Shown here piece after piece: positions 8,070 through 16,523 of a stretch of 49,110 bases of DNA. Below the pieces are notes generated by a model that saw only the letters and a list, made by a program, of their open reading frames with translations, ran no database searches and was not told where the DNA came from. Source of the DNA: an uncultured Spirochaeta sp. (GTDB taxonomy: Bacteria; Spirochaetota; Spirochaetia; DTKZ01); the NCBI GenBank assembly GCA_937140905.1, contig CAKZQO010000321.1, positions 1-49,110 of the forward strand, given 5' to 3'. A program made the translations under genes and the position numbers. Within the stretch, counting starts at the first letter, position 1, and each line of letters opens with the position of its first letter.

Positions 8070-8097
8070 ATATAGACCTGTTCGACCGCTCTGTCAA
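8069..8097 (-). promoter_or_regulatory. Promoter of the aldolase-led operon
   Basis: Minus strand: perfect TTGACA at 8097-8092, 17-bp spacer, TATATT at 8074-8069. This is a strong consensus match. The leader would be about 60 nt and carry the GTGGC/GCCAC palindrome near its 5' end. Confidence 0.65.
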
Positions 8098-8151
8098 GGT
8101 ATGGACGAAACATCGTTCCTATCGGTATAAACAAGTGAGAGAGGTGTTGGA

Positions 8152-9495
8152 ATGCATATTCTTGCTGTCGATGTAGGGACAACCTCCCTTAAAATGGGAG
8201 TCTTTCAGGATCAGGGAAACACATTAAAATGTGTACAGGAGTTTTCTAAGTCCTATCCGATCAACGTATACAATCAGGGACTTTTCGCAGATATAGAGCA
8301 GGAAAAATGGAAAACCGCTTTTCTGGAAGGATGCAAAGCATTGGAAGCGTTCCTTCCTCACATAGATGCAATTTCGTTCTCAGGGACTACCCCGGGGTTG
8401 ACTGCAATGGACAAGGAAGGGAACGCCCTATATCCAGCGATTCTCATGCTGGATCAGAGATCTAGAAAACAGGCGGAGGATATTATCCGAATCATTGGAT
8501 TGGAAAGGATCCTACAGGAAACCGCCAATATGCCTGTCGCGGGAGGTTGTTCCCTTGCTAGCATCCTATGGTTGAAAGAAAACGAACCAGAGGTATTTCG
8601 GAAAGCGGCTTGTTTTGGACATTCCAACACGTATATGGTGAAATGGTTGACAGGAACATTTGCCATAGATCCTTCCTCGGCCTCCCTTTCGGCTCTTTAT
8701 AATACAGCAAAAAACGATCTAACCTGGAATGTCGAAATCGCAGACACCTTCGGACTCGATCCTGCACGACTCCCACTCCTTCTTCCTTCACAGGAAAGCG
8801 CCGGAAAAATGAATCCTACACTAGCTCGGAATCTCGGTTTCAAGAAAGAACCCCCGGTGATCATTGGAGGAAACGACGCGGTGCTAGCCGCTTATGATGC
8901 GGGGATACGGGAACCGGGCGAAGCAATCAACGTGAATGGCACCTGTGAGATTACCCTCGTATGTCTTCCTAGATGCCTACCCTCGACAGAATACAATATT
9001 CGGGCTCATGTAATAAAGGATCGTTGGCTGACCCTCTATGTGATGAACGCGGGAGGCAAAGCTTTCGAATGGTTCCAATCCGTATTCTGCTCAGAAATGT
9101 CTGCTGAAGAGTTCTGGACCTCCTTCATACCCCGAGCTGTGGAGCAGTGGATCCATAAGGAAAGCACTGTCCGGTATGTACCCTTTCTCATGGGCTCGAG
9201 ATACTCCTTAGAGCCCTTAAAGGCAGAGTTCAAGGGAATGAATCAAGAGACTACCCGCGAAGAGCTTTTTGTGGCGATGGTGCGAGGATTGGCCGAATAC
9301 CAGAGGGCTCATTTGAAAGAGATAGCCCTCGAAGTTCCCCTCAAACCAGAGATATTCGTAACAGGTGGTGCCGTAACCGATGCATTGATCCGGGTAAAGC
9401 AAAAGTGGATGCGGAACTGTTCCTACCTATATCGTGAACAATCTAGCCTTCGAGGGGCCGCTCTCTTGGCAAAGGAGTATCTGGAGACACACTAA
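8152..9495 (+). CDS. FGGY-family carbohydrate kinase (module B)
   Basis: A 447-residue ATP-dependent kinase, paralogous to the one at 531-1889. Seen: DVGTTS phosphate loop (7-12), MLDQRS (99-104), GGND with catalytic D242, and a C-terminal VTGGAVTD adenosine motif. AGAGGTG precedes the ATG. It is transcribed away from the aldolase operon, with overlapping divergent promoters and a shared palindrome. Together they suggest co-regulation of kinase and aldolase: substrate oxidised by the dehydrogenases, phosphorylated here, then cleaved by the transaldolase-like enzyme. The substrate remains unknown. Confidence 0.92.
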   Translation: MHILAVDVGTTSLKMGVFQDQGNTLKCVQEFSKSYPINVYNQGLFADIEQEKWKTAFLEGCKALEAFLPHIDAISFSGTTPGLTAMDKEGNALYPAILMLDQRSRKQAEDIIRIIGLERILQETANMPVAGGCSLASILWLKENEPEVFRKAACFGHSNTYMVKWLTGTFAIDPSSASLSALYNTAKNDLTWNVEIADTFGLDPARLPLLLPSQESAGKMNPTLARNLGFKKEPPVIIGGNDAVLAAYDAGIREPGEAINVNGTCEITLVCLPRCLPSTEYNIRAHVIKDRWLTLYVMNAGGKAFEWFQSVFCSEMSAEEFWTSFIPRAVEQWIHKESTVRYVPFLMGSRYSLEPLKAEFKGMNQETTREELFVAMVRGLAEYQRAHLKEIALEVPLKPEIFVTGGAVTDALIRVKQKWMRNCSYLYREQSSLRGAALLAKEYLETH

Positions 9496-9519
9496 ACCGA
9501 TTCAAACTATCGTAAACAT

Positions 9520-9548
9520 TTGAGATTTCAGAGGATTCTTGGTATCTT
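9520..9548 (+). promoter_or_regulatory. Promoter of the receiver-led cluster
   Basis: TTGAGA at 9520-9525, 17-bp spacer, TATCTT at 9543-9548. The leader of about 21 nt contains the AAGGAAG ribosome site. Confidence 0.5.
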
Positions 9549-9575
9549 TTAAGTAAATATCTCTCGAAGGAAGTC

Positions 9576-9965
9576 ATGAAAAAGCGCACGATTCTTTGCA
9601 TAGATGATGAAGCCATTATCCTCCTAGCCTTGAAACAGGAACTCAAATTGCACTTCCGCGATCGATATACGATTGCCACCGCGCTGAACGTGGAACAGGC
9701 GAAACAGATACTGGAATCGTTACAGAAGGAAGGACGGACGGTAGAACTTATCATCTGTGATTGGCTAATGCCCGGTACGAAAGGAGACACGTTCCTGGCA
9801 GAACTGAGGGCCCAGAATCCCAAGAGAAAACTCCTGGTGATTACTGGCCATGCAGACCAGGATGCGATAGAAACTTTTCAATCGAAAGTGCAGGCCAGGA
9901 TCCTGTACAAGCCCTGGAAATCCGAGGATCTCATTACAACTGTCACCGAGCTCCTGGAAGAGTAA
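9576..9965 (+). CDS. Stand-alone response-regulator receiver domain
   Basis: A 129-residue CheY-like protein with no output domain. Seen: acidic pair D10-D11 (CIDDE), phospho-acceptor D62 (ICDWLMPG), T90 (VITGH) and K112 in YKPW. All positions needed for phosphorylation are present. The LMPGTKG and YKPW signatures resemble receivers linked to complex hybrid kinases or HD-GYP systems. No cognate kinase is adjacent; the next gene is nucleotidyltransferase-like, 46 nt downstream. The start is supported by AAGGAAG. Confidence 0.93.
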   Translation: MKKRTILCIDDEAIILLALKQELKLHFRDRYTIATALNVEQAKQILESLQKEGRTVELIICDWLMPGTKGDTFLAELRAQNPKRKLLVITGHADQDAIETFQSKVQARILYKPWKSEDLITTVTELLEE

Positions 9966-10011
9966 GAAAACGATACCGGTGTGATAAACCGTTAGAGGAA
10001 ATGGAGGCGTC

Positions 10012-10788
10012 ATGTTCAATACCCTGCTCAAAATCAAAAATTTAAAAACCGGCTGGGAACGAGTACGGAAGGATATCGAAGAGGAGTTCGTCCAACTAGC
10101 GAAGGATTGTTTTGGTCCAGAGCTCTACGCCATCCTTCTGTATGGAAGTGCTGCGCGAGGGATGTACCGGGAAGGAATCTCTGATATCAACTTGTTGATT
10201 CTATATAGGAAAGCAACTCCCCTTCAACTGGCTCAATTCGGGGAAAAAGCGGGACCCATGATTCGGAAACGGCGCATCACTCCCCTGCTCATGAGTCGAG
10301 AAGAGTTCCTTCAGTCCTCAGATGTTTTCCCGTTAGAATACATCGATATCCGAAATGCCCATAAAGTTCTCTTTGGCCCGGACGATACCACAGCCCTAGA
10401 TTTAACCTTAAAAAACCTTCGACACCAAACAGAGGAAAGACTGAGAGGAAGCCTGAATCAGCTTCGCCAGATCCTCGTTGCCTCAGAGGGAAGGCCCAAA
10501 CTCCTTTCCTCCTACCTCCGTTCCTGGTCTGGAATAAGCAACGCCCTGTTCCGGGCTCTCCTCCTTCTTCGGGGGAAAGATTCCAGCATCACAGACCCAG
10601 AGCAACTCGTTAAGGTTCTAGAAAACGAGTACCAGCTTCCCCAAGGAGTATTCAGCGCCTTCCAACGGTTCCGCTTAGGGGAAAAACAGGATCCCATGGT
10701 ATTGGCTGGGAATCTATTGCGTTCATTAGAGCGCCTTACCCAAGTAGTGGATAGTCTTCCAGAAAACCCTCTGGAGGAGGCGGTATGA
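10012..10788 (+). CDS. Nucleotidyltransferase-fold protein with altered catalytic DxD
   Basis: 258 residues. The N-terminal half (about 35-110) has the pol-beta-type nucleotidyltransferase signature YGSAARG (44-50) followed by SDINLLI, where the second metal-binding Asp of the usual DxD is Asn (D58-I59-N60). The rest is mainly helical and resembles no family I can name. It may have weak or no transferase activity, or it may be a regulatory or substrate-binding variant. GGAGG precedes the ATG. Its last codon overlaps the next gene (ATGA), so it is coupled to the TPM-domain protein. Function unknown. Confidence 0.75.
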   Translation: MFNTLLKIKNLKTGWERVRKDIEEEFVQLAKDCFGPELYAILLYGSAARGMYREGISDINLLILYRKATPLQLAQFGEKAGPMIRKRRITPLLMSREEFLQSSDVFPLEYIDIRNAHKVLFGPDDTTALDLTLKNLRHQTEERLRGSLNQLRQILVASEGRPKLLSSYLRSWSGISNALFRALLLLRGKDSSITDPEQLVKVLENEYQLPQGVFSAFQRFRLGEKQDPMVLAGNLLRSLERLTQVVDSLPENPLEEAV

Positions 10789-11591
10789 ACCGTCAACTCC
10801 TCGGCTCGACTTTTATCATGATTCTATCCATCCTCCTACTTGTCCTTGTAGGGGGGGGCCTATCCGCTCAAATCCCCTATAAACCTATTGGCTTCGTGAA
10901 CGACTTTGCCGGTGTGATTGATCCGGATTCGGCTCAGTTAATGGAACAGATTGCCCGCTCGATCCAGGAAAAAACGGGTGCTCAAGTGGCGGTGGTAACG
11001 GTGGAGTCCATCGCCCCCTACCCCACCATCGAAGAGTTTTCCATCGAACTAGCCCAGAACTGGGGTATTGGAAGAAAAGGAAAAGACGATGGGGTGCTCC
11101 TTGTGCTCGCCATGAAGGAACGAAAGGTTAGGATTGAAGTGGGGTATGGGCTGGAAGGAGCCATTCCCGATTCTGTGACGGGTAGAATTCTGGATGAACG
11201 AGTGATTCCCGCGTTAAAGCAACAGCAGTGGGGCAAAGGCCTTCTCCAAGGACTTATCGGAGTGGGCATCCGGATCGCCCAAGAAAAGGGTATCGATCCC
11301 AAGGACCTAATGATCCCTGCCTCACAGATCGCATCCCGCCCCAAACGTTCTAAAGAAGGGATTGATCTAGGACCCCTGATCTTTGTCCTGATCTTTCTCT
11401 TCATTGGTGGTGGACGGTTCTTCTGGCCCCTTTTATTCATAAGCGGATTCAGGACTCGAAGGGGACGATTCGGGGGTGGATTTGGATCCGGAGGTTTCGG
11501 TAGTGGTGGCTTCAGCGGGGGAGGCGGAGGCAGTTTCGGAGGATTCGGAGGAGGTTCTTTTGGGGGCGGAGGCTCCTCCCGAGGGTTCTAA
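10785..11591 (+). CDS. TPM-domain (YgcG-type) secreted/membrane protein
   Basis: 268 residues: signal segment (about 8-28) ending in LSAQ, a TPM_phosphatase-type domain (about 35-165; FVNDFAGVID and VRIEVGYGLEGAIPDS are typical), a transmembrane segment (about 200-220), and a Gly/Ser/Phe-rich tail built of GGFGSGG-like units. This architecture commonly sits next to LemA, as it does here (LemA starts 66 nt downstream). Members are linked to envelope maintenance; the enzymatic claim in the domain name is not well established. It overlaps the upstream gene by 4 nt. Confidence 0.9.
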   Translation: MNRQLLGSTFIMILSILLLVLVGGGLSAQIPYKPIGFVNDFAGVIDPDSAQLMEQIARSIQEKTGAQVAVVTVESIAPYPTIEEFSIELAQNWGIGRKGKDDGVLLVLAMKERKVRIEVGYGLEGAIPDSVTGRILDERVIPALKQQQWGKGLLQGLIGVGIRIAQEKGIDPKDLMIPASQIASRPKRSKEGIDLGPLIFVLIFLFIGGGRFFWPLLFISGFRTRRGRFGGGFGSGGFGSGGFSGGGGGSFGGFGGGSFGGGGSSRGF

Positions 11592-11657
11592 CTTTATGCA
11601 TCCTTACCAAAATGCTTCTAATAAAACTAATTTTATAAGAGGAGAATGAAAAGTACT

Positions 11658-12233
11658 ATGGAACAACGAAAAATGAACCTTTTAATCGGACTAGCCATCC
11701 TAGTTCTTGTGTTTGTGGGATACGGAATCTTTTCCGTATCGGTAAAGAACGATCTGGTTCGGTTGGATGAACAAGTGAGCGCTGCTTGGTCTGAGATTGA
11801 TAACCAGTTGAAACGGCGCGCGGACCTGATTCCAAACCTAGTGGCAACGGTAAAAGGGTACGCTACCCACGAGGAAGAAGTATTAACGAAGATCGCTGAT
11901 GCTAGATCCCGGCTTTCGGGAGCCCGAACCGTGGAAGAGAAGGCTGCGGGGTACAACGAACTACAATCTGCCCTATCCCGCCTATTAGTGGTGGTGGAAA
12001 ACTATCCAGCCCTGAAAGCCAACGAAAACTTTACCCGGTTAATGGATGAACTGGCTGGTACGGAAAACCGGATCGCCGTAGCCCGGAAACGGTACAACGA
12101 TGGGGTACGGGAGTTCAACACCCGAATTCGCACCTTCCCTGGATCTCTGTTCGCGGGAGGGATGGGGTTTTCTCCCCGGCCATACTTCGAGATCGATGCA
12201 GCTTCCCGGGAAGCTCCCAAGGTGAAGTTCTGA
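11658..12233 (+). CDS. lemA: LemA family membrane protein
   Basis: 191 residues from the ATG at 11658. AGGAG at 11640-11644 is too close to the earlier ATG at 11646, though 13 nt from this one is long, so the start is not settled. One N-terminal transmembrane helix (about 8-27) is followed by the LemA helical domain, with VRLDEQVSAAWSEIDNQL, RRADLIPNLVATVKGYA and AVARKRYNDGVREFNT, all family hallmarks. LemA proteins are membrane-anchored coiled helices of poorly known function, often paired with TPM proteins. The length is normal. It ends the cluster, converging on the TRAP permease. Confidence 0.93.
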   Translation: MEQRKMNLLIGLAILVLVFVGYGIFSVSVKNDLVRLDEQVSAAWSEIDNQLKRRADLIPNLVATVKGYATHEEEVLTKIADARSRLSGARTVEEKAAGYNELQSALSRLLVVVENYPALKANENFTRLMDELAGTENRIAVARKRYNDGVREFNTRIRTFPGSLFAGGMGFSPRPYFEIDAASREAPKVKF

Positions 12234-12243
12234 CCCTTCACCC

Positions 12244-14136
12244 TTAAAAGAATAAAAACAGAACTGGTGGCACCGCTCCCAACAGGTTCGCATAGATATT
12301 GGGAACTAACTGGAGAGCTCCAGCTATGAGGAGAAGTCCAGAACGAAGAATCCCTAGCTCTTTTCGCCAGTACTTCATAAGACCTGCGGAAAGAAAGACC
12401 GTAGCGGCACCTGTTCGAACCACTACCGAGAGGATCTCGATTAGCCCTCCTCGAAGAAGGAGGGCTTGATCATACACGAACACGAAAGGAACGAAGAAAG
12501 CTGCAAAGCAGAGCCGCATGGCCAGAAGGGCTGTTTTGAACCAATCGGATCCTGCCATCCCAGCCGCGATATACACAGCCCCACAGATGGGAGGAGTAAT
12601 GGCAGAAAGGATGGCAAAGTAGAACACGAAGAGGTGAGCCACTAGGGGAGGAAGACCGAAGTTCACCAACACAGGTCCGCCAATCACTACCGCCATGATG
12701 TACGCAGCGGTGGTAGGTACCTGCATCCCCAGTACGATACTGGTAAGAGCTATCAGTACCAGGGACAAGAAAAGCTTCCCCTGACTTACCGAAACAATGA
12801 AGGAACTAATCTTGACCCCCAATCCAGTTAGTGCGATTACGGCAATGATGATCTGAGCGCAGGCTGAAATGGAGGCGATGACTGCAGCTTGCCTCGCTCC
12901 ATCCAGAACAGCCTTCCTCATTTGCTGTAGAGCTTCTCGAAGGCTCCACCGCAGATCCTCGGTAAAAAAGGCGAACACCAATGTAACGAGACTCGCCCAA
13001 AAGGCTGCGTACTGGGGTGTGTATCCCGCCACCATCCAAGCAATAAGCACTCCAAAGGGGATTAAAAAGAACACACTGGACCGAACCGTTTCTCCCAACT
13101 GGGGCAATTCTCTCGCCGGAAGGCCTACATACCCTTTTCGCTTAGCGTAGAAATGGATTCCCACACCCACGGAAAGGAAGTAGAACAAAGCGGGTAATAA
13201 GGAACGAATGGCTACTTGAAGATAGGGAGTCTCGGTAAGTTCCGCTAACACGAAAGCGCCGGCACCCATGATGGGAGGCATGATCTGTCCTCCCGTACTG
13301 GCAGCTGCTTCTACTGCAGCAGCTACTTCGGGAGAGTACTTGAGACGTTTCATCATGGGTATGGTGAAAGCGCCGGTGGTAGCCACGTTGGCGCTGGCGC
13401 TCCCCGATATGGAACCAAACAACGCACTGGCTACTGTAGCTACTTTAGCGGGCCCTCCCGAGTATTTCCCGGCTAGCCAGATAGAAAGCCGCATGAATCC
13501 CGTGCCCCCACCGGTAGCGAACATAAAGGCCCCAAAAAAGACGAAAATGGCAATCACATCCGTACTGACCCCTACCAACAGTCCCCAGATCCCTCCGGTT
13601 GTGAGAAACAGTTGACCAGCAAGAGTGGGTAAATCGTATTGGGGATGGCCGAAAGTTCCCGGAATCAAATGTCCAAAAAGGGCATAGAGGAGAAAGAGGA
13701 AAGCTAAAACCGGTAGAGCAGGCTGAATTTCTCTACGGGTCGCCTCGATCACTAGGAGCAGGAACAGGAAAGCCAGCGCCGTTTGTCCCCAACCCGTAGG
13801 CACTCCATACTGTTCCGATATTCCTTCGGCAGATAGGAACACGTAGAAAGAGATTCCAACTCCAGATAAAAAGAGGAAGAGATCCCAGTAAAGAGACCTT
13901 TTCAGTGAAAAAGCCGTGCGTATAGTAACTGGAGCCCTTTGTTCTGTGTCTTTTGTGGATGCGCTATTCAGAACCTTTTTCAGCATCCCTCCCCCGAAGA
14001 TGATCCAGAACATGAACAGGAGGTGTATTGCCCTCGCTTGGAGAGCGGGAAGGAACGCATACACGGGAAGGAGAAGTTGAAAGAGAGCAAATAGGAGGGA
14101 CCCTATCAGGATCCCTACTTGTAGGATTCTTGCCAT
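12244..14136 (-). CDS. TRAP-TAXI transporter fused permease (DctQM-type)
   Basis: A 630-residue multi-spanning membrane protein. A small-subunit-like N-terminal part (about 1-120) is fused to a DctM-type large permease (about 120-540; GTGFMRLSIWLAGKYSGGPA and SASANVATTGAF are typical). A C-terminal block of further transmembrane helices follows, as in many TAXI fused permeases. It uses an ion gradient to import an organic acid or amino acid delivered by the binding protein, whose gene lies 39 nt upstream in the same operon. No clear SD precedes the ATG. A weak TTGATT-16-TATGAG lies 6 nt before it, so it could also have its own leaderless transcript. Confidence 0.93.
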   Translation of the reverse strand: MARILQVGILIGSLLFALFQLLLPVYAFLPALQARAIHLLFMFWIIFGGGMLKKVLNSASTKDTEQRAPVTIRTAFSLKRSLYWDLFLFLSGVGISFYVFLSAEGISEQYGVPTGWGQTALAFLFLLLVIEATRREIQPALPVLAFLFLLYALFGHLIPGTFGHPQYDLPTLAGQLFLTTGGIWGLLVGVSTDVIAIFVFFGAFMFATGGGTGFMRLSIWLAGKYSGGPAKVATVASALFGSISGSASANVATTGAFTIPMMKRLKYSPEVAAAVEAAASTGGQIMPPIMGAGAFVLAELTETPYLQVAIRSLLPALFYFLSVGVGIHFYAKRKGYVGLPARELPQLGETVRSSVFFLIPFGVLIAWMVAGYTPQYAAFWASLVTLVFAFFTEDLRWSLREALQQMRKAVLDGARQAAVIASISACAQIIIAVIALTGLGVKISSFIVSVSQGKLFLSLVLIALTSIVLGMQVPTTAAYIMAVVIGGPVLVNFGLPPLVAHLFVFYFAILSAITPPICGAVYIAAGMAGSDWFKTALLAMRLCFAAFFVPFVFVYDQALLLRGGLIEILSVVVRTGAATVFLSAGLMKYWRKELGILRSGLLLIAGALQLVPNIYANLLGAVPPVLFLFF

Positions 14137-14175
14137 AAAAGACTCATAAGCTCACAGTCGGAAAAATCAACACGC

Positions 14176-15117
14176 CTACTGTAGTGCTGATGCCACCTTG
14201 AATCCGATTTCCCGGTAGTAGCGAAGGGCTCCCGGATGTAACTTCGCTTCCATGAAGTTCACATCCTCCATCGTAATGAGTTTCATGGCAGGATGTACCG
14301 TTTCCCATTTGGATCGACTTTCCCAGAAGGTTTTTGTAAGCCTATACACTAATTCTTCCGGCAGGTTCTCCACAGCGTACAGAGCCACAGGTTCACTGAT
14401 GGTCTTCACTGGCGCATCTATGCCGGAATACATCCCCGCTGGAATCACCGCTCGAGCGTACTTTGTTTTAACCCGTTCATAGTCCTGATCGGAAAGTTCC
14501 AGCAAGCGGATAGGAACCGTGGCAGCGATCTCCTGGATCATCGATGCAGGAGGAGTGCTGGATGTGGCAAATCCCACTGCCCGCTTGTTTCGCACCGCTT
14601 GGACTCCCTCACTCAAGTCTACCCGCACGAGATCCACTTTATCGAGAATTCCCATAGCACCGAGAACATCCCGGGTAATTCGTTCACCCGCAGACCCTGC
14701 TCCGCCCGGCACGAACTTCTTGCCTGCTAAATCAGCCAGACTTTGTACCCCACTATCTTGTCGTACGACCCAGTGCATTACCAGACCCGGAATTGGCCAA
14801 AGGGAACGGATCCTTCCATATCCCCCTTCCTTGAACTGCTCTCCCCCTCCCAGGGCGGCCTTCACGAGTGAGGGCGGAGAGGTAAAGAGGTAATCGTTTC
14901 GGGTACGGGAGAGTTTCACGTTTTCCACAGAGCCCGCGCTCGTTTCCACTGTGATCTGAACTCCAGAAACTCCTTCCATCAACGCTTTTGCGATTCCCAC
15001 GGCAAAGGCGTAGTAGGTTGAAGTTTCCCGTGCCGACTTCAGAGCAATCTGGGTTTGCGCCGTCGCGAGACTAATGACAGAGAAAATGGTGATAAGTACC
15101 AAGAACGCTCGTTTCAT
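14176..15117 (-). CDS. TRAP-TAXI solute-binding protein
   Basis: 313 residues from the ATG at 15117, chosen because it exposes a standard signal peptide (MKRAFLVLITIFSVISLATA); the frame opens at 15171 but would bury it. The mature part shows TAXI-family features: LKSARETSTYYAFAVGIAKAL, TAGSVENVKL, and KFVPGGAGSAGERITRDVL. It captures the substrate in the periplasm for the fused permease encoded next. The AAAGG before the ATG is only 1-2 nt away. A six-codon ORF at 15134-15114 with a better SD overlaps the start (ATGA) and may couple translation. Confidence 0.9.
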   Translation of the reverse strand: MKRAFLVLITIFSVISLATAQTQIALKSARETSTYYAFAVGIAKALMEGVSGVQITVETSAGSVENVKLSRTRNDYLFTSPPSLVKAALGGGEQFKEGGYGRIRSLWPIPGLVMHWVVRQDSGVQSLADLAGKKFVPGGAGSAGERITRDVLGAMGILDKVDLVRVDLSEGVQAVRNKRAVGFATSSTPPASMIQEIAATVPIRLLELSDQDYERVKTKYARAVIPAGMYSGIDAPVKTISEPVALYAVENLPEELVYRLTKTFWESRSKWETVHPAMKLITMEDVNFMEAKLHPGALRYYREIGFKVASALQ

Positions 15118-15230
15118 ACCTTTGAAGTTTCCATGTTTCTTTTCCTCTGTCAAGGGGAATTGAACGACCAATGAGTCGGCCCAATAGGTCTACTCGGGAA
15201 TTAAGTCCATAGACGTTCAGCGTGCTTCTT

Positions 15231-15258
15231 AAAATATTTTGCTCCTTTTGGTTGACAA
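15231..15258 (-). promoter_or_regulatory. Putative promoter of the TRAP-TAXI operon
   Basis: Minus strand TTGTCA at 15258-15253, 16-bp spacer, TATTTT at 15236-15231, giving a leader of about 105 nt. Its -35 overlaps the -35 of the opposite promoter at 15252-15257. Confidence 0.4.
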
Positions 15259-15280
15259 CCTCTAGGGGGCGTATTTTAAT
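15252..15280 (+). promoter_or_regulatory. Promoter of the membrane protein/Nudix operon, apparently leaderless
   Basis: TTGACA at 15252-15257, 17-bp spacer, TTTAAT at 15275-15280, then 6 nt to the ATG at 15287. No SD is present (GGTTCC precedes the ATG). Confidence 0.6.
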
Positions 15281-15286
15281 GGTTCC

Positions 15287-15724
15287 ATGGAAAAGGAGCA
15301 TACTCTATCCGATAGGGAACGAGAATTACTGGAAGAGATCCAGGAGTTCAACCGGGAGCGGGATAGGATCCGAAAAGTAATCGGAGAAATCGGGGGTACT
15401 AGGTATTCCCGGAGGGATACCATTGTCAATGTCGCCTTCCTCACCGTCATTCTTCTCCTTTTTATCAGCGAAGTGTTGACTATGTGGCTTCCAACCTTCA
15501 TCTCCATCGAAGTCGGTATCCTTCTGGTATCCATCAAGATCATCTGGATGATTCACGCCCAGCAGAAGTACAACCACTTCGTCTTTTGGGTACTGAACTC
15601 GATCGAGTTCCGTCAAAACGATATGACGATGAAACTACGATCGATCGAAAAGAAGCTGGAATCCCTTTCCCTAGAACCGAAACATGTTTCTTCTGAGCCC
15701 CATATGGGAAACACCCCTCCATGA
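15287..15724 (+). CDS. Small membrane protein of unknown function
   Basis: 145 residues, family not recognised. A charged N-terminal helix (about 8-40, rich in Glu and Arg, likely coiled coil) leads into two hydrophobic segments (about 46-66 and 72-90), then a charged helix with IEKKLESLSLE and a short polar tail. The topology suggests both ends are cytoplasmic. It is the first gene of a two-gene operon and overlaps the Nudix start by 4 nt. Transcription is expected to start at the ATG itself. Confidence 0.7.
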   Translation: MEKEHTLSDRERELLEEIQEFNRERDRIRKVIGEIGGTRYSRRDTIVNVAFLTVILLLFISEVLTMWLPTFISIEVGILLVSIKIIWMIHAQQKYNHFVFWVLNSIEFRQNDMTMKLRSIEKKLESLSLEPKHVSSEPHMGNTPP

Positions 15725-16488
15725 AGCAAAATCAAGGAATCATTCCGGAATTGGAGTATCTACGCACCCTTCCCCTTCTGCCCGATCGGGTAATTGGACG
15801 TCGAAAGTATCCCCACTACGCGGTATTCGTCCCCTTTCTATCCATCGACGGAGAAACCCACTGGCTTTTCGAGAAACGATCGGAAGGGATTCGACAGGGA
15901 GGTGAGGTTTGTTTCCCTGGAGGTGCTGTAGAATTGGAGAATGGAGAAGATCCAAAGGAGGCAGCCCGAAGGGAAACAGCGGAGGAGTTGGGGATTCCCC
16001 TAAACGCGATAGAACTAACCGGTTACCTAGGCCACCTCTTAACCCGATGGGGTGGGTTGATCGATGTGTTCTATGGAACCCTTACGGAACCTTCCCATCC
16101 ATCGTCTACTATAGACGAGAACGAATCGATCCTGGGCGATTTTCCCGATGAAAAAACCCTTGCTTCGCGGCCCATTCAATTCGATTCCCTAATCCTATAT
16201 CCCAAAGCGGACGAAGTGAAGGAGGTGTTTACCGTTCCCCTATCCTTCTTTCGAACCGTGGAACCAGAGGTCCACCTGTTTCGGCAGTTGATTCAACCTC
16301 GATTCAAAGACGCGAAAGGGACTCGCCATGTGCTTCCCTGGAAGCGATTGGGCCTTTCTTCCCAGTATTCCCGTTCCTTCAGCCTCCATACCTACCCTGT
16401 CTACTTCTATCGCTACAAGGGTGAAACCATCTGGGGAATCACGGCTGACATTATAAAAGAGTTTCTGGACGTATTGAATTTTATCTAA
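15721..16488 (+). CDS. Nudix hydrolase, CoA pyrophosphatase-like
   Basis: 255 residues. The Nudix box is intact: GGAVELENG with the following Glu-rich helix RRETAEELGI (about residues 81-104). The upstream RSEGIRQGGEVCFPGG resembles the NudL/CoA-diphosphatase signature (HxGQIxFPGG-like). Such enzymes cleave CoA or other nucleoside diphosphate derivatives in a Mg2+-dependent way. The C-terminal 90 residues, with no named domain, are typical for the group. Translation is probably coupled to the preceding membrane-protein gene (ATGA overlap); no separate SD is seen. Confidence 0.85.
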   Translation: MKQNQGIIPELEYLRTLPLLPDRVIGRRKYPHYAVFVPFLSIDGETHWLFEKRSEGIRQGGEVCFPGGAVELENGEDPKEAARRETAEELGIPLNAIELTGYLGHLLTRWGGLIDVFYGTLTEPSHPSSTIDENESILGDFPDEKTLASRPIQFDSLILYPKADEVKEVFTVPLSFFRTVEPEVHLFRQLIQPRFKDAKGTRHVLPWKRLGLSSQYSRSFSLHTYPVYFYRYKGETIWGITADIIKEFLDVLNFI

Positions 16489-16523
16489 ATTGGGGTACAC
16501 TACCTTTTAGGAGGAAAACAGTC

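Noticed and set aside
11396-11591. Gly-rich tail of the TPM protein as a tandem DNA repeat of interest
   Set aside because: The repeats are imperfect and encode the normal low-complexity tail of this protein family.
15115-15153. Leaderless promoter for the TAXI binding protein (TTGACA at 15153-15148, 17 bp, then 13 nt to the ATG)
   Set aside because: The spacing matches the leaderless pattern, but the -10 position reads AAACTT, only two of six consensus bases.
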